Notes under the pieces: generated by a model | What the model saw: the letters and a program-made list of their open reading frames with translations, nothing else | What the model was told of the DNA's origin: nothing | The model's database searches: none | Source: GH45 sp046704385 | GTDB lineage: Bacteria; Bacteroidota; Bacteroidia; Bacteroidales; SZUA-534 | Length of the DNA stretch: 64,000 bases | Direction of reading: 5' to 3' | NCBI GenBank assembly: GCA_046704385.1 | Contig: JBJKSB010000038.1 | Span: 6,271 to 70,270 of the forward strand | Translations under genes and position numbers: made by a program | Part shown: positions 1 to 8,694 of the stretch, piece by piece | Numbering within the stretch: the first letter of the stretch is position 1 | Layout of the letters: the number at the start of each line of letters is the position of its first letter

Positions 1-1153
1 GTTTCCCAATAAATCCACCCTCGGTAACTGTATTTAATGCTCTTACAGCAACAGTAACGAAATTACCAGTAATTATCCTGCCAGGAACCAGGTATACCCT
101 TGGTTTATTCCAATTGCTGATAGAATCACTTGCACCTACCAACTCACCATTACAATAGGTTTCATCCATTTCATCTATGGGTCCTAATTTTAAAATTAAA
201 TCTTTTCCAGCCCATCCTGATGGTATTTTAATTGTTTTGCGCATCCACATCACACCTTCCAATATACCTATTTCGGGGTGAGTTGACCACTCTGACGGAT
301 TTTTTATTTCCGGCCATTCATTATCATTAAATTCCGGATTCATCCAATGTTCCCTCTTCCCTAAATTATCAGTATTCGCAAAATCAAAGGCATTGGTATT
401 GGCAGTCTCAATGCTGTCGGTTAATTTATCAACTTCTGCCTGAGATTTGTGCATATTTTCATCACTGTATAATGAAGCCAGTACCGGTTCAAAGTTCTTA
501 AACTTTTCAAGTGCTTCTTTGCTTGTCCATGCTTCGGATGGAGTTCCTCCCCAAGATGCATGAATAAGCCCTATTGGCACATTCAGATTTTCGTATAGTT
601 TTTTGCCAAAGAAATAGGCTACAGCGCTAAATTCTGAAACAGTTTCGGGTGAACATTCCTGCCATTTCCCATTACAATCATCAACCGGAGACCTGGCAAT
701 TCTTCTTTCAACTGTAAATAACCTGATTCTTGGATAATTAGCTACAGGTATTTCAACCTTAGCGCTTTTTTCCGAATTTAAACGAAATTCCATATTAGAT
801 TGACCGGAACAAACCCATACTTCACCTAGCATAATATTTTTCAACTCAATCAGGGTGTCAGCATTAATACTCAAAGTATAAGGTCCACCTGCTTCAATAG
901 TTTCAACACGCACATTAAATCTACCGGTTTTATCTGCCCTTGTTTTATAAATTACAGCGTTCCACCCTGTTTTAACAAATACTTTTTGCCCTGGGTTTGT
1001 CCATCCCCATACATTAACAATTGTGTTTTGCTGTAAAACCATATTATCACTTACAAGTGCCGGCAATTTCAAATACGATATCTGGTTTCTTAACGTACAG
1101 CCTGCCAACGCTATGAAAAAAACCAAGCACATTTGTTTTAATTGAATTTTCAT
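1..1153 (-). CDS. Sialate O-acetylesterase-like lipoprotein (SASA family), 3' end outside window
   Basis: I translated this from the reverse strand; the reading frame runs off the left edge, so the C-terminus is missing. The start at 1153 gives a lipoprotein signal with an L-A-G-C lipobox (Cys about residue 19), so the product is probably anchored in the envelope. The segment G-E-V-W-V-C-S-G-Q-S-N-M-E-F (about residues 91-104) holds the GQSNM serine block of SGNH/SASA esterases, and H-A-S-W-G-G-T-P-S-E-A-W follows as the second family block. Such enzymes remove acetyl groups from sialic acids or plant polysaccharides. It is the last visible gene of the leftward polysaccharide locus, 64 bp after the GH3 gene. 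The acetylated substrate cannot be told from sequence. Family call firm, substrate open. Confidence 0.85.
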   Translation of the reverse strand, partial: MKIQLKQMCLVFFIALAGCTLRNQISYLKLPALVSDNMVLQQNTIVNVWGWTNPGQKVFVKTGWNAVIYKTRADKTGRFNVRVETIEAGGPYTLSINADTLIELKNIMLGEVWVCSGQSNMEFRLNSEKSAKVEIPVANYPRIRLFTVERRIARSPVDDCNGKWQECSPETVSEFSAVAYFFGKKLYENLNVPIGLIHASWGGTPSEAWTSKEALEKFKNFEPVLASLYSDENMHKSQAEVDKLTDSIETANTNAFDFANTDNLGKREHWMNPEFNDNEWPEIKNPSEWSTHPEIGILEGVMWMRKTIKIPSGWAGKDLILKLGPIDEMDETYCNGELVGASDSISNWNKPRVYLVPGRIITGNFVTVAVRALNTVTEGGFIGK

Positions 1154-1217
1154 CTTTACTTAAGTTGGTATTAATTTAGATACATGTTTCCCCGTTCAGG
1201 AATCTCTTTATTTTCAA

Positions 1218-3404
1218 TCAGTCTTTCAATTCAAATTTTACTTTTTGATCATTTACAATCAGGTAAAAATCTCCTGTCTCAAGGTGTTTATGTCCGTCAC
1301 TATCAGGAAAAGAAAGATCTCTAATAGGGTCTATCTCGAACCGATAAGTGACCTTTTGTCCAACCTTGATTTCCTTTTTTTCAAAATATTTTAATTCTTT
1401 CATTGGCCGTGAGATACTGGCAGCCGGATCATTAATAAACCATAATACGGTTTCATTTCCATCAACCGATCCAACATTGCTTACCTCTAACTCAGCAACT
1501 AATTTTTCATTTTTTTTAATCTGATTTGCTGACAGCTTAATTGAACCATATTTGTAAGTTGTATAACTCAAACCATATCCAAACCAATATAAGGGATCAG
1601 TTGGTATATCCTGATATTTTCCCTGCATTGGGCGGCCTGATTGCCGCATGTTATAGTAAGTTGGAATTTGACCTGTTGTCATAGGAAACGTAATTGACAA
1701 TTTACCTGATGGATTAATTCTTCCACTTAAAATTCCTGCCAGGGCTGAGCCTCCAGCCACACCAGGCTGCCAGATATCAATTACGGCATCAGCAAGTGGT
1801 TCAAGGCGCATTAGTTCCAGTGGTCGTCCGCTTGAAAGCACTAAAATGATTGGTTTTCCCGCCTCTTTCAGTTTTTGTACCAGTTTCTCTTGGATTTCCG
1901 GTAGGGCTATCGATGAGCGGGATGAGTTTTCTCCACTCCATGCTCTTTTTTCACCCAAACAAATCAGAATCACATCTGATTTTTGAGCGGCATTTATTGC
2001 TTCTGTAAAACCACTTTCATCATCTCCATCAAAGTCACAACCTTTTGCATAATTAAGGTTTGCCTGGCTAAATTCTTTTTTAATTCCTTCACGTAACGAT
2101 TCCACATCTTTTAATTCGCCATGTGCAAACCAACTTCCCAATAAATTCAATTTATCATCAGCCATTGGACCAATGATGGCAATTTGTTTTACTGCTTTTA
2201 ATGGCAATACCTTATTGTTGTTTTTGAGCAATACCATTGATTCTGCAGCCAATTGGCCGGCTAAACTGACATCTTCATCACTGAGGTAACGATCTTGCTC
2301 CGGCATAACAGGCGTATAGGGATTTTCAAACAAACCCAAACGAAATTTTACACGAAGAACCCGGCTAACTGCATTATTGATTTTCTGCTCCGATATACTA
2401 TCATCAAGGACTAACTCTTCTAAGCAGTTCATATAAGCTTTGTCTACCATATCCATTTCTACCCCTGCATTAAAACCTTTCTGAACTGCTTCGCTTAAGT
2501 TGGCTGCAACTCCCTGATCCATTAGTTGTGTTATGGCATTCCAATCTGAAACTACAAATCCATCGTACCCCCAGCGCTTTTTAAGTATGGTGGTAAGTGT
2601 ATAATAATTTGCTGAGGCTGGTATTCCGCTAATATCATTGAAAGCGCTCATCACTGTTGCAGCACCGGCTTTCACACATGCTTGGTATGGCACAAGATAT
2701 GTTTCCCATAATGATTGCCTTGAAATATCAGAATAATGATAATCTCTTCCACCTTCTGATTCTCCGTACCCGACATAATGTTTTAAACAGGCAGCAATTG
2801 AATATTCATCAGAAAGTTTTTCGCCTTGATAACCTTTCACACAAGCAACTCCAAATACACCATTTGTGTAGGGATCTTCTCCATAACCTTCTGCGGCTCT
2901 TCCCCAACGAGCATCGCGTGCAACATCTATCATAGGAGAAAAAGTCCAGTCTATTCCCGAAAGTTTAGCTTCTTTAGCTGCCACACTGCACAATTTCCGG
3001 ACCAGATCGGGATTCCATGAGCATGCTGCACCCAATGAAATTGGATAAATGGTACGATAACCATGAATTACATCAAAACCAAACAAAATCGGAATTCCCA
3101 ATCGTGACTCTTCTACTGCTTTTTTTTGAATTGTGTTGCGTAATTCAGGATCTGAATCAAAATATATGAGTGAACCAATTTCATCGGGTATGTTTTTAAC
3201 TATATCCTCTATATTATTTTTATTAGTATTTTCTTCTACTGTAAGTTGAGACAACTGGAGGATTTTTTCATGAAGGGTCATTCGCTGTATAAGATCCTGA
3301 ACACGATCTTCAATGGTTGCATTTTTGTTTTTATACAATGGGGTTTGAGAATTGGCTGTCCCCCAAATGACAAAAACCAATACAACCCAAATTAATTTCT
3401 TCAT
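1218..3404 (-). CDS. GH3 beta-glycosidase (BglX-like)
   Basis: A 728-residue secreted glycoside hydrolase family 3 enzyme of the usual BglX length. It starts with a Sec signal peptide (about residues 1-19). The N-terminal TIM barrel carries the FSPMIDVARDARWGR block (about 155-169), the KHY motif (about 208-210) and the nucleophile Asp in GFVVSDW (Asp about 287). The alpha/beta sandwich domain and a C-terminal fibronectin-III-like domain follow. GH3 enzymes release terminal beta-linked sugars, most often glucose, in the periplasm. It lies between the clan GH-N gene and the esterase in the polysaccharide locus, so it most likely trims oligosaccharides imported by the SusC/D pair. The family is certain; glucose versus xylose specificity is inferred only. 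Confidence 0.93.
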   Translation of the reverse strand: MKKLIWVVLVFVIWGTANSQTPLYKNKNATIEDRVQDLIQRMTLHEKILQLSQLTVEENTNKNNIEDIVKNIPDEIGSLIYFDSDPELRNTIQKKAVEESRLGIPILFGFDVIHGYRTIYPISLGAACSWNPDLVRKLCSVAAKEAKLSGIDWTFSPMIDVARDARWGRAAEGYGEDPYTNGVFGVACVKGYQGEKLSDEYSIAACLKHYVGYGESEGGRDYHYSDISRQSLWETYLVPYQACVKAGAATVMSAFNDISGIPASANYYTLTTILKKRWGYDGFVVSDWNAITQLMDQGVAANLSEAVQKGFNAGVEMDMVDKAYMNCLEELVLDDSISEQKINNAVSRVLRVKFRLGLFENPYTPVMPEQDRYLSDEDVSLAGQLAAESMVLLKNNNKVLPLKAVKQIAIIGPMADDKLNLLGSWFAHGELKDVESLREGIKKEFSQANLNYAKGCDFDGDDESGFTEAINAAQKSDVILICLGEKRAWSGENSSRSSIALPEIQEKLVQKLKEAGKPIILVLSSGRPLELMRLEPLADAVIDIWQPGVAGGSALAGILSGRINPSGKLSITFPMTTGQIPTYYNMRQSGRPMQGKYQDIPTDPLYWFGYGLSYTTYKYGSIKLSANQIKKNEKLVAELEVSNVGSVDGNETVLWFINDPAASISRPMKELKYFEKKEIKVGQKVTYRFEIDPIRDLSFPDSDGHKHLETGDFYLIVNDQKVKFELKD

Positions 3405-3490
3405 AGTAAAGGTGAAATATTAGCTTAATTTATTATTATTGATTTCAATTGTTTTCATTCTAATAGGTTTACCTACATTACTCTTTATAA

Positions 3491-4834
3491 TTATTTGAAA
3501 ATAAGACTATCTAAATAGGTTCTTGCTATCATTCCTTCATAAATAGATTTAACCAAAATACCATGAATATTAAAGTTGTCAAGAGTAATGTTTTTTATGT
3601 TATTATCATTGCTTAATCCCAAAATCTGAGAGGCTGGATAATGATCTCCCTCAACATAGATATTTTTAAAATATACATCTTCAATTTTTCCCCGTACAGA
3701 ATCTTTTGAGTACTGAGAGAATAATACGCGAAAATCAATAAGCCAACCTTGTGAATCTTCAACCCTTATGTCCTGGTATAGTATGTTTTTCACAACAGCA
3801 CGGTCACCGTTATGTATTGTAAAGGTTCCCTCACTACCCTCAACATGAATCAAATCACAATTCCTGAAAGTAATGTTTTTTATGGTATCAGCCCTGGTTT
3901 CAAATCCAATTTCGAGACCATTGCCCCATATTCCATTCCAAAAAACAGAATTTTGCACTAATATATGGTCAACATTTATACTACTATTAAAATCTGTAAA
4001 GTAGTTCACGCCTGCTTTAATTGCCACACAATCGTCTTTGGTTCTTATAAAACAATTATCTACCAATACATTCTGGCAGCCTACAATGTCAATACCATCA
4101 TCAGTATCGTAATCGGATACCACTTTAAAATTTTGATATTCAACATTTTTTGATGCAAATGATGAACAACTCCAGTTTTTAGCTTCAGTTATAATAATAC
4201 CCTCAATTTTTACATCGCTACATTGATTGATTTCAACCGGTCGAGCTTCATATTTTTTGTACATACTGTTATCAATTATTCCCCTTCCCCTGATTTGAAT
4301 ATGCGAGCCATTTGATGCAATGAACGAACCTCTTACAATTGCTCCTCCTTCAATATAAACCGTCTGATTGCTTTTCAAAAATACAGTACCGGGAGTATAT
4401 ATTTTCCCTCCTTCATAATAAATTACATTCCTTTCACTTTTATCCGGAATATCTGTCTCAATCGGATTGGCAAAAATGAAAAGCGGCCTTTTTATATTCT
4501 TGTTTATTTCAACACTTAAATTTGAAGGCTTATCTAAAGAAAACAGAACCTGGTTCCGGTAAATAGTCTCGTTTATATGCAAATTTTTTGGTCGAATATC
4601 CACTTCATTTAAGGGTGACAGGAATGTCACTTTAATCTCTGCCTTTCCACTAAAAGAAAAACAGGCTACCGCAGCCGATTTGGTTTGGTATACGAAAACA
4701 TCCTGTCCATTTACTTCCAATTGGAACTCAGGCGCAGGCACAGCCTCACTGGGTGCTTTATAAATAACTAAATTGTCAGCTTTGGTTTTTAGAACCAACA
4801 TTAAAAGCAAAATTGTTATTACTTTATACTTCAT
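3491..4834 (-). CDS. Right-handed beta-helix glycosidase, clan GH-N (GH28/GH49-like)
   Basis: A 447-residue secreted protein with a signal peptide (about 1-19), a beta-sandwich-like N-terminal region to about residue 130, then a parallel beta-helix. The SNQTVYIEGGAIVRGSF segment (about 155-171) is typical of the helix start in this clan. Two acidic blocks resemble GH28 catalytic motifs: DTDDGIDI (about 243-250) and KDDC (about 266-269). Where GH28 polygalacturonases have G-H-G, this protein has G-N-G (about 304-306), and no clear R-I-K motif is visible. It could therefore be a distant GH28 or a GH49-type enzyme with another substrate. It sits 86 bp upstream of the GH3 gene in the same transcription direction. 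The fold call is firm, the family call moderate. Confidence 0.75.
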   Translation of the reverse strand: MKYKVITILLLMLVLKTKADNLVIYKAPSEAVPAPEFQLEVNGQDVFVYQTKSAAVACFSFSGKAEIKVTFLSPLNEVDIRPKNLHINETIYRNQVLFSLDKPSNLSVEINKNIKRPLFIFANPIETDIPDKSERNVIYYEGGKIYTPGTVFLKSNQTVYIEGGAIVRGSFIASNGSHIQIRGRGIIDNSMYKKYEARPVEINQCSDVKIEGIIITEAKNWSCSSFASKNVEYQNFKVVSDYDTDDGIDIVGCQNVLVDNCFIRTKDDCVAIKAGVNYFTDFNSSINVDHILVQNSVFWNGIWGNGLEIGFETRADTIKNITFRNCDLIHVEGSEGTFTIHNGDRAVVKNILYQDIRVEDSQGWLIDFRVLFSQYSKDSVRGKIEDVYFKNIYVEGDHYPASQILGLSNDNNIKNITLDNFNIHGILVKSIYEGMIARTYLDSLIFK

Positions 4835-4901
4835 AAATTATAATTTAATTAATTATGGGTATCGGTTAATTGTTCATATCTTTTATTCAATATCACAAAA
4901 C

Positions 4902-5357
4902 TTAAAGAATGTTAAATATTTGCTCTATCTCCTCTGTTTCTAATGACATTGAACAATCTGTAAAAGGCTTTTCCATAGTACTACATACTTTAAATTGAAT
5001 ATTAGTGTTTTCAAACTTATTATTAGTCAATGCTAAATATGTTGTTTGCTTAGGATCTGTTGAAATATAATACACCTCAATTTTGTCTTGTGTGAAATAA
5101 GATCCTTTTAAGATTTCAGAATTTTCTATAATTTCTAAAAGAGAACATTTAAAATTGCAATTTTTTAAATTAATAATAACTCTTTTAGAATTATACTGTG
5201 TAAGGATTGATTTTAATATTTTAAAATAGGCAGACAAATTATTTTTACAAAGATCGCCTTCAATTTTGCAAATAACTAAATCATACTCATAATAATATAA
5301 GTATTTCCATACCATGTCCATTTTTTTATATACTACTCCTCCAACTCTGATAACCAT
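4902..5357 (-). CDS. Small SpoIIAA/STAS-like protein inside the polysaccharide locus
   Basis: A 151-residue protein without a signal peptide, so probably cytoplasmic. After a short N-terminus (a second Met at residue 13 or 15 could be the true start), the pattern is a beta strand (YDLVICKIEGDL), an amphipathic helix, a strand ending in VIINLKNCNF, and a late block DPKQTTYLAL followed by KVCSTMEKPF. That order resembles small SpoIIAA-like/STAS-type proteins common in Bacteroidota, which have no fixed known role. It lies between the glycan-binding lipoprotein and the beta-helix enzyme on the same strand, with a 405-bp gap upstream that may hold its own promoter. Its composition is more AT-rich than the flanking genes. 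The fold is a guess from pattern; function unknown. Confidence 0.5.
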   Translation of the reverse strand: MVIRVGGVVYKKMDMVWKYLYYYEYDLVICKIEGDLCKNNLSAYFKILKSILTQYNSKRVIINLKNCNFKCSLLEIIENSEILKGSYFTQDKIEVYYISTDPKQTTYLALTNNKFENTNIQFKVCSTMEKPFTDCSMSLETEEIEQIFNIL

Positions 5358-5762
5358 ACATAATACCTCCCAATATTTAATATCGCTATACTTTGTTTAT
5401 AATCCATTTGAGAAAAACATTTTTCCTAACCTAACCTGACTATTTTGCACTTTAATTCTTTGCGAAAAACAAGGATTAAAAAAAATTCACCATACACATT
5501 TAACTGGTTTAAAAAGAAGAGATTAATCATATAGCAATTAATCTCTTCATCGACTTTAGAGACAAATTTTAATAAACATATCTCTCGCATTTCAACTTTG
5601 TTACTCCAATCAACACCATAATAAAGTAACATTTATATTCAAACAGGGATTTGAAATATTTTTTACCCACTATTTCATTATTCTGATTCTTGTAGCAATT
5701 CAATAACTATTTAATATACACCATAATATAATAAAAATCGGTGTTAAAGTCGGCTAATCGAT
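5358..5762. other. AT-rich intergenic stretch within the polysaccharide locus
   Basis: About 400 bp with no convincing gene. A 68-codon reading frame on the minus strand (5426-5632) has no family features and composition like the surrounding non-coding DNA, so I do not call it. This gap separates susC-susD-lipoprotein from the downstream enzyme genes and could hold a terminator or secondary promoter. I see no strong hairpin with a T-run. Confidence 0.5.
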
Positions 5763-6977
5763 TCACTGTTGATTAACAATTACGGTATAACTATCGCCCT
5801 CTTTATTTCCTTTATAAAAGGTATAAACAACAGAACCTGAAAAGTCATTCACGGTAGTTCCGTTAACCTGGTCGACACCTCCAACAGTTACTTTCCCGAG
5901 AGTACCTGTCCATAAGGCAATAAGTTGAGTAACATCAGTCTCCTTCAGCACATTGACTGTGATTGTTTTTGAACCTTCATCAATTTCGCCAACCGGTTCA
6001 GGAACCAATCCTGCAAATGTAAAAGAAGAAACCGGGCTCTCTGTAACCACATCTATCGAATAATTAGCCTCTGATCCATCCTGTGCAACAACTTTTAATG
6101 TTTTTATCGTTGTCAGGTCATAACTTACCTTATTGGAGTATAGCTCGTCATTTAAATAGATTTCACTACCATACGATGACTCTAAAACTAACCTTACAGC
6201 CTCCAAATCTGATGAATAATTTGCAGTTACATGAATAGTTTTAGTGGTCTGATCAACCTCACCAGCCTCATTATTTCCTCCCTTACCCAAAACAAACTTT
6301 GTAACTTCATTTGCATCGGACGAAGCAAATGTTGAGAATTTTACCGTATACACTTTTTCGGTACCTTCTGCTGATTTAATTGTGTATTTTACCGGATTGG
6401 TAAAATCATTTACCGTTTCTCCTGAAACCTGTTTTATACCATTAACAAAAACGGTCGACTCATCTGAATCAAGTTTATATTCTGCAACGAATTTGAAATC
6501 GCTCACCACATCGGGAACTGAGAATAAAATTTCATTGTTTGGAGTAAAAGCACCGTCCATATCATTAATCGCAAATGATTTAAATGAGTTCCTTTGGTCA
6601 ATTACACTAACTGCTACAGTTTTTACTTCTCTGGAAAAATCATTTCCAAAATCACCAGAACTTGAAGCAACCAAAGTTATTTTATAGGTACCTGATGTTT
6701 TGTAGGTAATGCCCAATGAGTCTGATCCATTAAAGTCCGTTCCTTTGGCATTTTCATCTCCCCAAACATGTCCGAGATTGCCATCGTATAGTGTTAAAAA
6801 TTCACCAGAGCCATTCGGAATCACGTAGAACTGTGTTCCGGCCAAAGCTTCGGATTGACCGTCACGCTGAAATGATAAAATAAAATCGGGATCAGGATTT
6901 ATCATTTTCTCATCAGCACAAGAAGCTGATATAAGAAATGAAATCAAAATTATGGTTAATTTATATATAACTTTCAT
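5763..6977 (-). CDS. Surface glycan-binding-type lipoprotein (SusE/F position)
   Basis: A 404-residue lipoprotein: its signal ends in I-S-A-S-C (Cys about 20), followed by acidic residues of the kind that favour surface export in Bacteroidota. A first PKD-like beta-sandwich (about 30-130, with TYKTSGTYKITLVAS) precedes three Ig-like repeats of about 90 residues. Each repeat contains a V-N-G-I/V-x-Q-V-(S/N)-G-x-T-V-N-D-F-(T/S) segment and an ending such as VKYTIKSAEG or VVYTFYKGN. These repeats look like DUF5018-type modules found in SusD-adjacent proteins. It starts 28 bp after susD, the usual place of a surface glycan-binding protein. It probably binds the target glycan beside SusD. No carbohydrate-binding residues can be named from sequence. 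Confidence 0.75.
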   Translation of the reverse strand: MKVIYKLTIILISFLISASCADEKMINPDPDFILSFQRDGQSEALAGTQFYVIPNGSGEFLTLYDGNLGHVWGDENAKGTDFNGSDSLGITYKTSGTYKITLVASSSGDFGNDFSREVKTVAVSVIDQRNSFKSFAINDMDGAFTPNNEILFSVPDVVSDFKFVAEYKLDSDESTVFVNGIKQVSGETVNDFTNPVKYTIKSAEGTEKVYTVKFSTFASSDANEVTKFVLGKGGNNEAGEVDQTTKTIHVTANYSSDLEAVRLVLESSYGSEIYLNDELYSNKVSYDLTTIKTLKVVAQDGSEANYSIDVVTESPVSSFTFAGLVPEPVGEIDEGSKTITVNVLKETDVTQLIALWTGTLGKVTVGGVDQVNGTTVNDFSGSVVYTFYKGNKEGDSYTVIVNQQ

Positions 6978-7005
6978 ATTATTTTAATTTTAAATTAAAC
7001 AACAA

Positions 7006-8676
7006 TTACCATCCGGGATTCTGTTTTAAAGCTCCTTTATTTGCATCAATATCTTCCTGAGGAATTGGGAAACAGTAATTTTTATCGATACTAAACTTAT
7101 TGTTAAACAATTTTGCTAAATCGATATTAAAATCAGGATCCCACATCCATCGAACTATGTCATTATAATGATGCCCTTCAGTAGCCAGTTCCACTGTTCT
7201 TTCATGAACAATAGCAGCAGGGGTCAGTACTTTAACCGGTGGCATATCGACTCTTGCCCTTACTTCATTTAATGCAGCCAGTCCTGTTCCATCGGCATCA
7301 TTGTTTAGTTGATAGCATGCTTCAGCATACATCAGCAAAACATCGGCATAACGGATTACCCTAATATTTATAGGATCACAATTGGGTGATGAATGGCCAA
7401 CAAACTGCGGATAGAAATATTTTTTCAACCCAATGGCTTTACTGGGTACAGGTCCCTGATATAGGTTAAAACCAGCAACAATTGTTTTGGTATGTACTGA
7501 ACTTTGGAATGGAATCATTCTTCCGGATTCTTCTCTCCAATCAAGCAGGTCACCATCCAGATAGCATGTGGCATAAGCCCGTGGATCCCTATCATAGCCG
7601 GCCGGTGCTCCATCCGTTTCAAACTCATACCACAAAGTCGGGTCAATCTCAAGGTTTCTATATCCAAAGGGTGAAAAAAAGGCGTAATTCATAGCACCTC
7701 CCCAGGTTTGACCAGGTAGCCAACCGGTACTACCTCTGTCATCATCATTAAATTGGATTTCCCATACCGATTCAGCATTATTTTCTGCTTTATAGGTATT
7801 ATTCCCGACAGGAATATCCAGAAAAGAAAAATTCGAAAGCAAAGCTGCCTGGTAATCTTCTTTATCTTTTGTGATTGGTAATATAAGGTGATAAACATGA
7901 CTATCGATAACCCTCTTTAAAGCGTCTTTAGCTTTTTTTAGGTTTTCAGTTGCCTCTGTTGAACCACCTTTATTAAATCGCAGGTAATATTGATAATGTT
8001 TGTACAAGAGCGCTTTACCCAACTGAGCATTTGCTGCACCGCATGTAATACGTCCTATCTCAGCATCGGGCCACGAGGCTGGTAAATTTTGAGCGGCATT
8101 TGTTAAGTCTTCTTCCAGCTTATTCCAGAATTGTTCAGGGGTACCATTACTAAGCCCTTCCAGAGGATTTACCGGCACGTTGGTTTCATCATAATAAATG
8201 GGTCGATTAAACCAGGTAACCAGGTAAAAATAATACATTCCCCTCAAAGCCTGTAGTTGTCCTTTATATTCATTAAATTTGACAGAATCAATGACATCTC
8301 TTGTCCTGTCGATATTCGCAAGTATATCAGATGTTCTGAATAAACCCATATATAAAGCATTCCAAATAGCTTTAAAATCGGAAGTATTAATGATCATTTG
8401 ATCCAGTCCTGAGTTAGGATTCTCAAACCAGATATAGGGATCCAGGACATTCATTTTCAACAGATATGTTTCCCCGAACATTCCCCGACTATTCCACTGG
8501 TCATCGATTCCATACTGCAGAGGAGTATAGGCCGAATTTACTGCCAACTGTACATCGTTTTCAGTTTTAAAGAAAGAACCGACATCGAGATTGTTCTTAT
8601 TCTCAGTATCCAAAAAATCATCGGAACAGGCATAAAACCCCATTGCCAAAATCAGTACTATGACTATTTTTTTCAT
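7006..8676 (-). CDS. SusD/RagB-family outer-membrane glycan-binding lipoprotein
   Basis: A 556-residue SusD homologue. The signal ends in G-F-Y-A-C-S-D-D (Cys about 17), giving a lipoprotein with an acidic tail after the Cys. The all-helical TPR-like SusD core is evident: QLQALRGMYYFYLVTWFNRPI (first block), later IRVIRYADVLLMYAEACYQL and LNEVRARV, and a C-terminal end PQEDIDANKGALKQNPGW, which matches the family ending. SusD proteins cap the SusC porin and capture glycan chains at the cell surface. It lies 18 bp after susC, clearly in the same transcript. The call is firm; the glycan is unknown, though the enzymes downstream point to an acetylated plant-type polysaccharide. Confidence 0.95.
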   Translation of the reverse strand: MKKIVIVLILAMGFYACSDDFLDTENKNNLDVGSFFKTENDVQLAVNSAYTPLQYGIDDQWNSRGMFGETYLLKMNVLDPYIWFENPNSGLDQMIINTSDFKAIWNALYMGLFRTSDILANIDRTRDVIDSVKFNEYKGQLQALRGMYYFYLVTWFNRPIYYDETNVPVNPLEGLSNGTPEQFWNKLEEDLTNAAQNLPASWPDAEIGRITCGAANAQLGKALLYKHYQYYLRFNKGGSTEATENLKKAKDALKRVIDSHVYHLILPITKDKEDYQAALLSNFSFLDIPVGNNTYKAENNAESVWEIQFNDDDRGSTGWLPGQTWGGAMNYAFFSPFGYRNLEIDPTLWYEFETDGAPAGYDRDPRAYATCYLDGDLLDWREESGRMIPFQSSVHTKTIVAGFNLYQGPVPSKAIGLKKYFYPQFVGHSSPNCDPINIRVIRYADVLLMYAEACYQLNNDADGTGLAALNEVRARVDMPPVKVLTPAAIVHERTVELATEGHHYNDIVRWMWDPDFNIDLAKLFNNKFSIDKNYCFPIPQEDIDANKGALKQNPGW

Positions 8677-8694
8677 TGTAAAAATCTTTTTTTG

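Noticed and set aside
2657..2935. Reading frames opposite GH3, SusC, MnmE and other large genes
   Set aside because: They lie within well-supported genes on other frames and show no protein-family features.
5426..5632. 68-codon minus-strand reading frame in the polysaccharide locus
   Set aside because: No family features, composition like non-coding DNA, and no coupling to neighbours.
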